Below, piece by piece: positions 25,206 through 33,774 of a stretch of DNA of 64,000 bases. The notes beneath the pieces were generated by a model. That model was given only the letters and a program-made list of their open reading frames with translations, made no database searches and was not told the origin of the DNA. Source of the stretch: Novosphingobium sp. 9U. GTDB taxonomy: Bacteria > Pseudomonadota > Alphaproteobacteria > Sphingomonadales > Sphingomonadaceae. The position numbers and the translations under genes are program-made. The DNA lies in the NCBI RefSeq assembly GCF_902506425.1, contig NZ_LR732469.1, positions 2,346,770 through 2,410,769 on the forward strand, read 5' to 3'. Each line of letters starts with the position of its first letter. Position 1 is the stretch's first letter.

Positions 25206-26611
25206 TGTCGCAAGCGCCAGTGCGAATTGCCGTCTGCGGGGCAGGAGCCATGGGTTCGGGCATCGCCGAGATCGCTGCTCAGCGCGGTGCGAACGTCAAG
25301 GTGTTCGACGTCAACGCCGATGCGCTGGCCGGCAGCGAGGCTCGCATAACCAAGTCGATCGAGAAGCTCGCCGCTAAGGGCAAGCTCACGTCCGAAGATG
25401 CCGCTGCGATCCGTGGCCGCATGCAGTGGGTCTCCAGCCTCGACGAACTTGCGGACTGCGAACTGGTGATCGAAGCGATCATCGAGGACGCCGCCATCAA
25501 AGGTCGCCTGTTCGAGGGGCTTGAGGCCGTGGTGAGTCCGGAGGCGGTGATCGCCACCAATACATCGTCACTGCCGATCGGACGCCTCGCTCGCGCATTG
25601 AGCCGGCCAGAGCGCTTCGTCGGCATGCACTTCTTCAACCCTGCGACCGCGATGAAGCTTGTCGAGGTGATCAGCGGTCCGGCTACGGCGCCCGCGGCCG
25701 CACAACTGGTCATCGCTGCGGCCGAGACTTGGGGCAAGGTAGCGGTGCCGGTTGCCGACGTGCCCGGCTTCATCGTCAATCGCGTGGCGCGGCCTTACTA
25801 CGCGGAGGCTTTCACCGCCTTGTCCGAGAAGGCGGCCGAAGCGCACGAGATCGACGCGCTGTTTCGCGCGGTCGGCTTCCGCATGGGCCCGCTTGAGCTG
25901 ACGGACCTCATCGGCCAGGACGTGAACTTCTCCGTCGCCCGGTCGGTCTATGAGTCCTACTTCGGCCAGACCCGTTTCGTGCCGCAGCTGATGCAGAGCG
26001 CGCTGGTCGATGCCGGATGGCTGGGGCGCAAGAGCGGCAGAGGGATCTACGACCATTCCGAAGGCGCTCCACCATTGCCGGAGATCGCGGCTACTCGGGC
26101 GCAGGCGAACGGTGCTCACCGGACGGCCGCGGGCCAGCTCGCTCCGGGAGAACTGCTTGCGGTCGACGATGCGATGGTCGGAATGACGGCGGGCGCCACT
26201 GCCCGGTCGGCGGCGAAGCGGGTCGGCAGCGAAGTTGCCTTGATCGACTGGTTCACGCCCGACGGGCAAGGTCCCATTGGCTATTCCGCGTCGGGCCCGC
26301 AAGCGTCGGCAGCAGCCGAGGGCGTGATCGCCGCGCTCGGCCGTCCGGCAGTGCAGATAGCCGACCGCCCCGGGCTGATCGTCTGCCGCACGCTCGCGCA
26401 GATCGCGAACGCTGCGGCTGACGCGGTGTTCGAGCATGTCTCGGACGAACAGGGCATCGACTCCGCCCTGCGTTTTGGCGCCAACTATCCTTTCGGGCCT
26501 TTCGCCTGGGCCGACCGTGTGGGCCGCGCCACTGTGGCCCGGACGCTGCGCACGATCGCCGAGGAGACGGGCCAGGCGATGTACCTGCCCTCGCAATACC
26601 TGAGAGACTGA
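25205..26611 (+). CDS. 3-hydroxyacyl-CoA dehydrogenase
   Basis: A 468-residue NAD-dependent dehydrogenase. Seen: GAGAMGSGIAE (Rossmann, about residue 12), ELVIEAIIED (about 88), ATNTSSLPI (about 118), VGMHFFNPATAMKLVEVI (catalytic His/Glu region, about 138-155), then one complete 3HCDH C-terminal domain (VPGFIVNRVARPYYAEA) and a second one near the end (GANYPFGPFAWADRVG). The two C-terminal domains match the PaaH/FadB2-long type. ATGA-type overlap with the preceding gene. Oxidises the hydroxyacyl-CoA made by the crotonases. Confidence 0.93.
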   Translation: MSQAPVRIAVCGAGAMGSGIAEIAAQRGANVKVFDVNADALAGSEARITKSIEKLAAKGKLTSEDAAAIRGRMQWVSSLDELADCELVIEAIIEDAAIKGRLFEGLEAVVSPEAVIATNTSSLPIGRLARALSRPERFVGMHFFNPATAMKLVEVISGPATAPAAAQLVIAAAETWGKVAVPVADVPGFIVNRVARPYYAEAFTALSEKAAEAHEIDALFRAVGFRMGPLELTDLIGQDVNFSVARSVYESYFGQTRFVPQLMQSALVDAGWLGRKSGRGIYDHSEGAPPLPEIAATRAQANGAHRTAAGQLAPGELLAVDDAMVGMTAGATARSAAKRVGSEVALIDWFTPDGQGPIGYSASGPQASAAAEGVIAALGRPAVQIADRPGLIVCRTLAQIANAAADAVFEHVSDEQGIDSALRFGANYPFGPFAWADRVGRATVARTLRTIAEETGQAMYLPSQYLRD

Positions 26612-26612
26612 T

Positions 26613-27395
26613 ATGGCCGAGACTCCCGAGATCCTCCTCGTCGAACCGCAGGGCGAGGGCGTGCTGCTGCTGCGGCTCAACAGGCCGGAGAAGCGCAACG
26701 CACTTGCAACCGATCTCCTCACTCGCGTGGCCGACGCGCTGGATGCGGCCGCGGCTGACACGCAAGTGCGCGTCGTTGTGATCACGGGATCCGATCGCTT
26801 CTTCGCGGCAGGTGCCGACATCAACGAACTCGCGAGCCGCGACACCAGCGGCGCCTTGAGCGATCCGCGTCCGGCGATCTGGGCTCGGATTCGCACCTTC
26901 GCCAAGCCGTTGCTCGCAGCCGTCGAGGGTTGGTCGCTGGGCGCCGGCAACGAGCTGGTGATGTGCTGCGATCTGGTCATAAGCGGCGAGGGCGGCAAGT
27001 TCGGTCAGCCCGAGACCAACCTCGGGATCATCCCTGGTGCCGGCGGCACCGCGACGCTCCCGCGCCTGGTCGGACGTAGCCGGGCGATGAAGATGGTCCT
27101 GCTCGGCGAACCGCTGGGGGCTCGCGAAGCGATGGCTGCAGGGCTGGTCTGCGACGTGGTCGAGGATGGTCAGGCGCTCACCGCAGCTCTCGACATGGCG
27201 AAGACCTTGGCGAGCCGTGCTCCGCTCGCGATCCAGCAGGGCAAGGCCATGGTCCGCGCCGCCTTCGAAACGCAGCAGGCGGCGCATCTCGTCCTCGAAC
27301 GGCACGCCTTCTCGGCATTGTTCGGTACCAAGGACAAGGCTGAGGGCACTGCCGCCTTCTTCGAAAAGCGCTCGCCCGAGTGGACCGGCGCCTGA
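26613..27395 (+). CDS. Enoyl-CoA hydratase
   Basis: A 260-residue crotonase with both hydratase glutamates: GAGNELVMCCD (about residue 110) and QPETNLGIIPGAGGT (about 132). Oxyanion region FFAAGADINEL. C-terminal FFEKRSPEWTG is typical. This is the most conventional hydratase in the window. Starts 1 nt after the dehydrogenase stop, so hydration and oxidation steps are co-produced. Confidence 0.93.
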   Translation: MAETPEILLVEPQGEGVLLLRLNRPEKRNALATDLLTRVADALDAAAADTQVRVVVITGSDRFFAAGADINELASRDTSGALSDPRPAIWARIRTFAKPLLAAVEGWSLGAGNELVMCCDLVISGEGGKFGQPETNLGIIPGAGGTATLPRLVGRSRAMKMVLLGEPLGAREAMAAGLVCDVVEDGQALTAALDMAKTLASRAPLAIQQGKAMVRAAFETQQAAHLVLERHAFSALFGTKDKAEGTAAFFEKRSPEWTGA

Positions 27396-27405
27396 CGCGC
27401 GACGC

Positions 27406-28380
27406 GTGAAGACGCGCATCACAGAGCTGTTCGGGATCCGCTATCCCATCATCCAGGGCGGGATGCAGAACGTCGGCTATGCCGAGCTTGCGTCCGCCGT
27501 GTCGAATGCCGGCGGCCTGGGCTTGATCACCGCCCTGACCTTTCCCGATTCCGCAAACCTTGCTGCGGAGATCGCGCGCTGTCGTAGCATGACGGGCGCA
27601 CCGTTCGGCGTGAACATCTCCGTTTTCCCGACGACGCGCCCGCCTGATTACCCGGCGATCGTCGCCGCCACTGCCGACGCCGGCGTGACCATCGTCGAGA
27701 CCGCAGGTACGCCCGAAGTGCGCGGCGTCTGGGACATGCTGCTCGCGCGCGGCATCACGATCATCCACAAGTGCACCTCGGTGCGGCACGCGCTTTCGTC
27801 CGAGAAGCATGGCGTGCACGCGATCTCGATCGATGGTTTCGAGTGTGCCGGCCATCCCGGAGAGGACGACGTTCCCGGTCTGGTGCTGATCCCGGTCGCG
27901 GCCGACCAGCTAAAGGTGCCGGTCGTGGCGAGCGGTGGCATCGCCGACGGGCGCGGGCTTGTTGCGGCGCTGGCGCTCGGGGCAGAGGGCGTCAACATGG
28001 GCACGCGCTTCTGCGCGACCCGCGAGGCGCCGATCCACGCGCGGATCAAGCAGGCCTATCTCGACGGCGACGAACGCGAGACCGACCTGATCTTCCGCCC
28101 CTTCCGCAATAGCGCCCGCGTCGGACGCAATGCGGTCTCACAGGAAGTCCTGCGCCGCACCAGCGGTCCTGAGCCTCGCTATGAGGACATAGCCGAGCTC
28201 GTAAGCGGCGAGCGGGGCCGAGAGCTCCTGCGCACCGGTGAGATCGACACCGGCATCTTCTGGTCGAGCATGGCACAAGGCCTGATCCACGACATTCCAA
28301 GCTGCGCCGAGCTGATCGAGCGCATCATGGCCGAGGCACATCAGATCATCGAGCAGAGGCTGGCCGGTCGCCTGATCTAG
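27406..28380 (+). CDS. Nitronate monooxygenase family FMN protein (NPD-like)
   Basis: About 324 residues, FMN TIM barrel of the 2-nitropropane dioxygenase family. Seen: FGIRYPIIQGGMQNVG, SNAGGLGLI, IDGFECAGHPGEDD (about residue 145) and VVASGGIADGRGL (FMN phosphate region, about 172). GTG at 27406 begins the conserved N-terminus; upstream in-frame sequence overlaps the crotonase and is unconserved. Besides nitronate oxidation the family includes enoyl reductases and quinone reductases, and in catabolic clusters members often act on unsaturated acyl-CoAs. Its stop overlaps that of the convergent crotonase in a CTAG palindrome at 28377-28380. Confidence 0.88.
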   Translation: MKTRITELFGIRYPIIQGGMQNVGYAELASAVSNAGGLGLITALTFPDSANLAAEIARCRSMTGAPFGVNISVFPTTRPPDYPAIVAATADAGVTIVETAGTPEVRGVWDMLLARGITIIHKCTSVRHALSSEKHGVHAISIDGFECAGHPGEDDVPGLVLIPVAADQLKVPVVASGGIADGRGLVAALALGAEGVNMGTRFCATREAPIHARIKQAYLDGDERETDLIFRPFRNSARVGRNAVSQEVLRRTSGPEPRYEDIAELVSGERGRELLRTGEIDTGIFWSSMAQGLIHDIPSCAELIERIMAEAHQIIEQRLAGRLI

Positions 28381-29159
28381 ATGCCCGGGCGGCCCAGGAC
28401 GGCATCGACGCCCTTGCGGCTCGCCTCCGACCCGGCGAACCGTGCCGACGTGCGTTGCGCCGTCACGTAGGCGTCGAACCACTCGGTGCCTTCCAGCGAT
28501 AGCGAGTTGCGCTTGCGCGCGCGCATGATCGCGCTGTCCTTGGCTGCAACCTGGCCAGCAAGCTCCAGCGCCTTGGTGAGTACTTCATCTTTCGGGACTA
28601 CGTAGTTGAAGAAGCCGGTGCTTTCGATCTCTCGCGCGGTGAACTTGCGGCCGGTGTAGAGCATCTCGCGCAGTTTCGGTTCCGGCAGGCGCAGCGCCAC
28701 GAAGCGGCCTGCGCAGCCGCTCAGCAGGCCATAGTCGATCTCAGGCAACGAGAAGGCGGCGTCCTCCGCGGCAACACGGAAGTCGCACAAGCTCGCGAGC
28801 ACCATGCCGACGCCGATCGCGGCACCGTTGATCGCGGCGATGATCGGACGGTCGATCGCGTGGAAGCGCGGCAACTGCTCGTTGATAAAGGCGTAGCGCT
28901 CCAGCCGGCGCGCTTTGTCGATGCCCTTGAAGTCGTTGAGGTCCGCCCCGCCGCACCAGGCGCGCGCGAAGGAAGGTGCGGTGAGAACGAGTGCTTTCAC
29001 GGCATCGTTGTCTTCGACAAGTGCGGCGATCTGCCCAAGGTCTTCATAGACCGAGAGCGAGACAGCATTCACCGGCGGCCTGGAGAAGACGATCTTCAGG
29101 ACGCCTTGGTCGAGCCATTCGAGCGCGAACGACCCGATCTGGCGCGGATCAGTGGGCAT
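28377..29159 (-). CDS. Enoyl-CoA hydratase/isomerase family protein (tandem copy B)
   Basis: A 260-residue crotonase. Seen: RPPVNAVSLSVYEDLG, RAWCGGADLNDF, INGAAIGVGMVLASLCDFRVA and PEIDYGLLSGCAG. The first hydratase Glu (GNE/GCE) is replaced (GVGM), while the second is kept (PEIDYG). It shares long matching stretches with the next gene upstream (FSRPPVNAVSLSVY; ESTGFFNYVVP), so the two are a tandem duplication. Last gene of the leftward operon from 31885; overlaps the upstream copy by 11 nt. Confidence 0.9.
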   Translation of the reverse strand: MPTDPRQIGSFALEWLDQGVLKIVFSRPPVNAVSLSVYEDLGQIAALVEDNDAVKALVLTAPSFARAWCGGADLNDFKGIDKARRLERYAFINEQLPRFHAIDRPIIAAINGAAIGVGMVLASLCDFRVAAEDAAFSLPEIDYGLLSGCAGRFVALRLPEPKLREMLYTGRKFTAREIESTGFFNYVVPKDEVLTKALELAGQVAAKDSAIMRARKRNSLSLEGTEWFDAYVTAQRTSARFAGSEASRKGVDAVLGRPGI

Positions 29160-29946
29160 CGAGGCCGCGGCGCAGTGCTGCTTGCACCGCCGCCTCGCTC
29201 TCGGGGCGTTCCACCAAGGCGGACGAGGCTTCCTGCGCCTCCAGGTAGGCGTCCATCCACTCCGGCCCTTCGAACATCAGCGAAGCCAGCTTGCGAGCGC
29301 GCAAGGCGGGCAGGGCCTTGCCGGCGATCTGATCGGCGAGGTCGAGCGCCAGGGGCAGCACTGCGGGCCGCGGCACGACGTAGTTGAAGAAGCCGGTGCT
29401 CTCCAACTCGCGCGCGGTGAAGGCGCGGCCGGTGTAGACCATCTCCCGGACCTTGGCCTCAGGCATGCGCAAGGTCGCGAGCAGGCCGGCACTGCCGCCG
29501 ATCAGACCGTAGTCCACCTCAGGGCAGGCAAACTTCGCGCTCTCGCTGGCGACGCGCAAGTCGCACATGCCCGCCAGCATGACGCCGACGCCGATCGCCG
29601 CGCCATTAATCGCGGCGATCATCGGCCGATCTATGCGGTGGAAGCGCGGCAGGCGTTCGTTGATGTGGTCGTAGCGCTCCTTGCGACGGGCCGCGGTCAT
29701 ACCTTCGAACTCGCGCAAGTCGGCGCCGCCGCACCAGGCACGTGATTGCGCAGAGGCCGCAATGACGATCACCTTGATGCGGTCGTTCAAGTCGATGTGC
29801 TCGGCCAAGCGGCCGATATCGTCGTAGACCGAGAGCGACACGGCGTTCACCGGCGGTCGCGAGAACACCACCAGCGCCACGCCGTTTTCGCGCACCTCAA
29901 GCGAGAAGGCGCCAAAGCCCAATTGCTCGACAACTTGCGTCAGCAT
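29149..29946 (-). CDS. Enoyl-CoA hydratase/isomerase family protein (tandem copy A)
   Basis: A 265-residue crotonase closely related to the following gene. Seen: SRPPVNAVSLSVYDDIG, RAWCGGADLREF, NGAAIGVGVMLAGMCDLRVA, PEVDYGLIGGSAG and ARELESTGFFNYVVP. Only the second hydratase Glu is kept. Starts 1 nt after the CoA-transferase B stop. The pair may form a heteromer or handle two stereoisomers; neither can be told from sequence. Confidence 0.9.
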   Translation of the reverse strand: MLTQVVEQLGFGAFSLEVRENGVALVVFSRPPVNAVSLSVYDDIGRLAEHIDLNDRIKVIVIAASAQSRAWCGGADLREFEGMTAARRKERYDHINERLPRFHRIDRPMIAAINGAAIGVGVMLAGMCDLRVASESAKFACPEVDYGLIGGSAGLLATLRMPEAKVREMVYTGRAFTARELESTGFFNYVVPRPAVLPLALDLADQIAGKALPALRARKLASLMFEGPEWMDAYLEAQEASSALVERPESEAAVQAALRRGLDAH

Positions 29947-29947
29947 G

Positions 29948-30589
29948 TCAGGCCGCCATCTCGAGTTCGAGGCCAGTCAGTTCGCTCAGCTTGTCGAGAG
30001 TCAGGCCGTCCACCAGTTCGATCACGCGCGCGCCCTCGGGGCCGACGCTGAACACGCCCAGGTCCGAGTAGATGCGCGAGACGCAGCCCAGCCCGGTGAG
30101 CGGGTAAGTGCACACGTCCACCAACTTGCTCTCGCCGGTCTTGCTCAGCAGCTCCATCATCACAAAGACCTGCTTCGCGCCTACGGCCAGGTCCATGGCG
30201 CCACCCACGGCGGGGATCGCGTCCTTGGCGCCGGTGTGCCAGTTGGCGAGGTCGCCCTTAACCGACACCTGGTATGCGCCCATCACGCAGATATCGATGT
30301 GGCCGCCGCGCATCATCGAGAAGCTGTCGCCGTGGTGGAAGAAGCAGCCACCGGTGAGGAGGGTAACCGGCTGCTTGCCGGCGTTGATGAGGTCCCAGTC
30401 GATCGCGTCCTCGGCCGGTGCAGGGCCCATGCCCAGGATGCCGTTCTCGCTGTGGAGGAAGTAGTCGCGTCCACCCGGCAGGTAGTTCGCCACCTTTGTC
30501 GGCAAGCCGATGCCCAGGTTGACGTAGGCACCTTCGGGAATGTCGCGGGCGACCCTGGCGGCCAAGGTATCGCGATCCATGCGTTGCAT
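29948..30589 (-). CDS. 3-oxoacid CoA-transferase-like, subunit B (copy 1)
   Basis: About 213 residues, family I CoA-transferase beta subunit (PcaJ/ScoB-like). Seen: VNLGIGLPTKVANYLP and the catalytic Glu motif SENGILGMGP (about residue 48), GGHIDICVMGAYQV and ELLSKTG. ATG at 30589 preferred because the AAGGA site lies about 8 nt upstream, while an ATG at 30598 abuts it. Pairs with subunit A at 30604. Transfers CoA between acids, for example succinyl-CoA to a 3-oxoacid or ring-cleavage acid. Confidence 0.92.
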   Translation of the reverse strand: MQRMDRDTLAARVARDIPEGAYVNLGIGLPTKVANYLPGGRDYFLHSENGILGMGPAPAEDAIDWDLINAGKQPVTLLTGGCFFHHGDSFSMMRGGHIDICVMGAYQVSVKGDLANWHTGAKDAIPAVGGAMDLAVGAKQVFVMMELLSKTGESKLVDVCTYPLTGLGCVSRIYSDLGVFSVGPEGARVIELVDGLTLDKLSELTGLELEMAA

Positions 30590-30603
30590 CGTTTCCATCC
30601 TTC

Positions 30604-31287
30604 TTATGCCGCCTTTGCCGCAGGTGCCGACGCGAGCACAACCCGATCGACGAAGATGCCGGGCGTCACCACCGTCTCTGGGTCGAGCGTGCCGAGTTCG
30701 TCGATCTCGTCGACCTGCACGATCGTCTGCTTGCCGGCCATCGCCATGATCGGGCCGAAGTTGCGCCCAGCCTTGCGGTACACGAGATTGCCCCAGCGAT
30801 CGGCAGCGCGGGCCTTCACCAACGCGAAGTCGGCATGGATCGGGTATTCCAGCACGTAGTGCTTGCCGTCGATCTCGCGGGTTTCCTTGCCCTCGGCCAG
30901 CATCGTGCCGTACCCCGTCGGGGTGAAAATGGCGCCGAGGCCGGAGCCGGCAGCCTGGATGCGGGCGGCAAGGTTGCCTTGGGGAACCAGCTCCAGCTCA
31001 AGGTCGCCGGAGCGATAGCGCTCCTCGAAGTGCGTGGATCCGGCCATGCGCGGGTAGGAGCAGATCACCTTGCGCACGCGATTGGCCTTGATCAGCGCGG
31101 CGATGCCGATCTCACCGGTCCCGGCGTTGTTGCTGATGATCGTGAGATCGGTAGCCCCGTGATCGACTACGGCCTCGATCAGCTCGGCCGGCACGCCGGC
31201 TTCGCCGAAACCGCTGATCATGATCGCGGAGCCGTCTCGAAGATCCTGCACGGCCTCCGCAAAGGAGGAAACGATTTTGTTGATCAT
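30604..31287 (-). CDS. 3-oxoacid CoA-transferase-like, subunit A (copy 1)
   Basis: A 227-residue family I CoA-transferase alpha subunit (PcaI/ScoA-like). Seen: IMISGFGEAGVPAELIEAV, ISNNAGTGEIG, FTPTGYGTMLAEGKE and LEYPIHADFALVKA. Lies between the flavin reductase (53 nt upstream) and subunit B (14 nt downstream) in the leftward operon. It differs appreciably from the second copy at 32112, so the two transferases probably have different acid substrates. Confidence 0.92.
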   Translation of the reverse strand: MINKIVSSFAEAVQDLRDGSAIMISGFGEAGVPAELIEAVVDHGATDLTIISNNAGTGEIGIAALIKANRVRKVICSYPRMAGSTHFEERYRSGDLELELVPQGNLAARIQAAGSGLGAIFTPTGYGTMLAEGKETREIDGKHYVLEYPIHADFALVKARAADRWGNLVYRKAGRNFGPIMAMAGKQTIVQVDEIDELGTLDPETVVTPGIFVDRVVLASAPAAKAA

Positions 31288-31339
31288 GGCGTTGCTTTCT
31301 TCTTCGTTCGGGGCGGCGTCCTCCCGCCCTCGCGTTGTC

Positions 31340-31885
31340 TCACGAGACGGCCTCTTCCAGGTTCGTCGCTCGGCAATAGCTGCCTTTCATATAGACGAGC
31401 GGGTCACCCTCTGCACGTGCGCGCATGTCATGGATCAGGCCGATGAAGACCGAGTGTGTTCCGTATTGGTGATGCTCTTCCACTTGGCATTCGAAAGACG
31501 CAACGCTGCGCTTGAGCATGGGCTGACCCATGGGACCATCTTCCCAGGCACCGGCCACGAATCGATCGGCGCCGTTCAGCCCACGCTGGGCCGAGAAGAT
31601 CGCAACCGTCTCGGTGTCGCTGCTGTCCAGCAGGTTTACGCTGAAGGCGCCGGAACGCAGGATGAGGTCATGGGCGCTTGCGCTGCGGTTGACGCAGACC
31701 AACAGCATGGGCGGATCGGCGCAGACCGAGTTCCATGCAGTTGCCGCCAATCCCGAGCGCTGGCCCTCTTCCGCAGAGCAGACGATAGCCACCGCGCCAG
31801 GCACCATACGCATTTGCGAAACAAAGCTGGCGCGATGGCTCTCCGCGTCGACGCGCGGCGGCATCGAAGCGCCCGAAATCGTCAT
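31340..31885 (-). CDS. Flavin reductase (FMN reductase of two-component monooxygenase)
   Basis: About 181 residues, flavin reductase-like FMN-binding split-barrel family. Seen: VSQMRMVPGAVAIVCS, GLAATAWNSVCADPPMLLVCVNRSAS and FSVNLLDSSD, the standard domain core. ATG at 31885 has GGAGAGGG just upstream; the operator at 31898-31916 lies immediately before that. Provides FMNH2 to a partner monooxygenase. The only luciferase-type monooxygenase in the window is at 18348, 12 kb away but apparently under the same regulator, so I infer they form one system. Confidence 0.9.
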   Translation of the reverse strand: MTISGASMPPRVDAESHRASFVSQMRMVPGAVAIVCSAEEGQRSGLAATAWNSVCADPPMLLVCVNRSASAHDLILRSGAFSVNLLDSSDTETVAIFSAQRGLNGADRFVAGAWEDGPMGQPMLKRSVASFECQVEEHHQYGTHSVFIGLIHDMRARAEGDPLVYMKGSYCRATNLEEAVS

Positions 31886-31897
31886 TGCCCTCTCCAA

Positions 31898-31916
31898 ATC
31901 CGATAAACTGTCGGAT
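31898..31916. promoter_or_regulatory. Inverted repeat, probable TetR operator copy 5 (best match)
   Basis: ATCCGA-TAAACTG-TCGGAT: perfect 6-bp arms, 7-bp spacer. It begins 13 nt before the flavin reductase start and lies in the divergent region with the second CoA-transferase pair (32112). As at copies 2 and 3 the arm runs into the ribosome binding site (TCGGATTTGGAGAGGG). Confidence 0.75.
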
Positions 31917-32111
31917 AACCCTACCGGCAATGGCGGGATTCGCAAGTGGTGATCACGCCGGGGATCTGCATGGCAGCTGCGGTTTCCCTGTGCTTGCGTA
32001 TCGAGCGGTAGGACTGTAGGGCAGGCTACAAGCCGCACGATGAAGGTGGTTGTGCGTCAACACCGACGCGATGTCCGGAAAAACTCCGCTTGGGAAGGGG
32101 AACACTGTCCG

Positions 32112-32819
32112 ATGAAGAAGCTCTACCCCGATGCCACCGCCGCGCTGGACGGCCTCTTGCGCGACGGACTGCTGATCGCCAGCGGCGGTTTCGGCCTGTG
32201 CGGCCTGCCCGAGCGGCTGCTCGATGCCGTGCGCGACAGCGGCGTCAAGAACCTGACGTTCGCCAGCAACAATGCCGGGATCGACAACGAAGGCATCGGC
32301 AAGCTGCTGCGCACCAAGCAGGTCAGCAAGATGATCTCGTCTTATGTGGGCGAGAACAAGGAGTTCGAGCGCCAGTACCTCTCGGGCGAGCTGGAGGTGG
32401 AGTTCTCACCCCAAGGCACGCTGGCCGAGCGCATGCGGGCGGGCGGTGCGGGCATTCCCGGCTTCTACACCAAGACTGGCGTGGGCACGCTGATCGCCGA
32501 GGGCAAGGAGACCAAGGTCTTCAACGGTGAGGAGTACGTGCTGGAGCAGGGCATCTTCGCCGACCTGGCGCTGGTCAAGGCCTGGAAGGCGGACGAGACC
32601 GGTAACGTGGTGTTCCGCAAGACCGCGCGCAACTTCAACGTGCCTGCCGCGACTTGCGGCAAGGTCTGCGTGGTCGAGGTAGAGGAAATCGTGCCTGTCG
32701 GCAGCCTCGATCCCGACGCGATCCACTTGCCCGGCGTCTACGTCCAGCGCCTGATCCTGGGCGCGCCCTACGACAAGAAGATCGAGTTTGTGACCACGCG
32801 CGAGAGGGAGACCGCCTGA
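32112..32819 (+). CDS. 3-oxoacid CoA-transferase-like, subunit A (copy 2)
   Basis: About 235 residues, ScoA/PcaI-like. Seen: [52 protein letters not shown] and [17 protein letters not shown] at 32112 begins the conserved region; in-frame sequence back to 32040 is unconserved. The closest Shine-Dalgarno-like run (GGAAGGGG) is about 12 nt upstream, a little far. Divergent from the flavin reductase operon and probably sharing operator copy 5. Its TGA overlaps the ATG of subunit B. Confidence 0.92.
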   Translation: MKKLYPDATAALDGLLRDGLLIASGGFGLCGLPERLLDAVRDSGVKNLTFASNNAGIDNEGIGKLLRTKQVSKMISSYVGENKEFERQYLSGELEVEFSPQGTLAERMRAGGAGIPGFYTKTGVGTLIAEGKETKVFNGEEYVLEQGIFADLALVKAWKADETGNVVFRKTARNFNVPAATCGKVCVVEVEEIVPVGSLDPDAIHLPGVYVQRLILGAPYDKKIEFVTTRERETA

Positions 32820-33478
32820 TGAGCTGGAACCGCGACCAGATGGCCGCTCGCGCCGCGCAGGAACTGCAGGACGGCTTCTACGTGAACTTAGGGATAGGCA
32901 TTCCGACGCTGGTGGCCAACCACGTGCCCGCCGGCATGACGGTGACGCTGCAGTCGGAGAACGGGATGCTGGGCATCGGCCCGTTCCCCTACGCGGACGA
33001 GGTCGACGCCGACCTCATCAACGCGGGCAAGCAGACCGTCAGCGAACTGCCGCATTCCGCCTACTTCGATAGCGCGCAAAGCTTTGCCATGATCCGCGGC
33101 GGGCACATCGATCTCGCTGTGCTGGGCGCGATGGAGATCGCCCAGAACGGCGACATCGCCAACTGGATGATCCCGGGCAAGATGATCAAGGGCATGGGCG
33201 GGGCCATGGACCTCGTCGCAGGCGTCAAGAAGATCATCGTCGTCATGGAGCACACCGCCAAGGACGGCAGCCCCAAGTTCATCCCCGAATGCACCCTGCC
33301 GCTGACCGGCAGGAACGTGGTCGACATGATCGTCACCGACTTGTGCGTCTTCGCCCGGCCCGATCATGCAAGCGCCTTCAAGCTGGTGGAGCTTGCGCCG
33401 GGAGTGAGCGCCGAAGAGGTCGCGAGCAAGACCACGGCCAAGTACGAGTATGCATCGCCAACATCTACAATCACGTGA
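32819..33478 (+). CDS. 3-oxoacid CoA-transferase-like, subunit B (copy 2)
   Basis: About 219 residues, ScoB-like. Seen: [16 protein letters not shown], catalytic Glu in [13 protein letters not shown] (about residue 46), [14 protein letters not shown] and [21 protein letters not shown]. Closer to succinyl-CoA:3-oxoacid transferases than copy 1, as judged by the [15 protein letters not shown] segment. Start overlaps the subunit A stop (TGATG). Last gene of the regulon on this side. Confidence 0.92.
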   Translation: MSWNRDQMAARAAQELQDGFYVNLGIGIPTLVANHVPAGMTVTLQSENGMLGIGPFPYADEVDADLINAGKQTVSELPHSAYFDSAQSFAMIRGGHIDLAVLGAMEIAQNGDIANWMIPGKMIKGMGGAMDLVAGVKKIIVVMEHTAKDGSPKFIPECTLPLTGRNVVDMIVTDLCVFARPDHASAFKLVELAPGVSAEEVASKTTAKYEYASPTSTIT

Positions 33479-33774
33479 GGCATATCGCTCCACCGCCCCA
33501 GACATTTTCTCGCTTCATTTGCATCTTGAACGCTGTAGTCGGATCCTACCCTCTCGCGAGAGCCCGCCGCAGCAGTCCCCAGCAATTACTGGATCGGCAA
33601 ATCGACAGAATTGCGGCATTGCTGACGCGAGATCGTTCCTTGCGGTTCGCGCATCTGCTGCGCACGGAGCAAATCGTGCCACCTGCAAGCTGCAGATACG
33701 ACCTGAACCGCGGTCTCGCGCCTAGCAAGCGGGATGATCGATCTGGACCACCGAGTTGGCGCTGATCACTCGGA
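33479..33774. other. Intergenic region without recognisable gene
   Basis: Nearly 300 nt between the CoA-transferase B stop and the DUF3429 stop (convergent). Short frames exist but none has a conserved pattern. A perfect 12-bp palindrome CTCTCGCGAGAG lies at 33551-33562; no T-tract follows, so it is not a typical terminator. It marks the boundary between the catabolic regulon and the UbiB/ABC region. Confidence 0.5.

Noticed and set aside
33551..33562. CTCTCGCGAGAG palindrome as a possible operator or terminator
   Set aside because: Single occurrence, no T-tract, and no gene with a nearby start; kept only as a note in the intergenic entry.
33479..33774. Overlapping short frames that might be a gene remnant
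   Set aside because: None shows a conserved pattern, ribosome site and start together.
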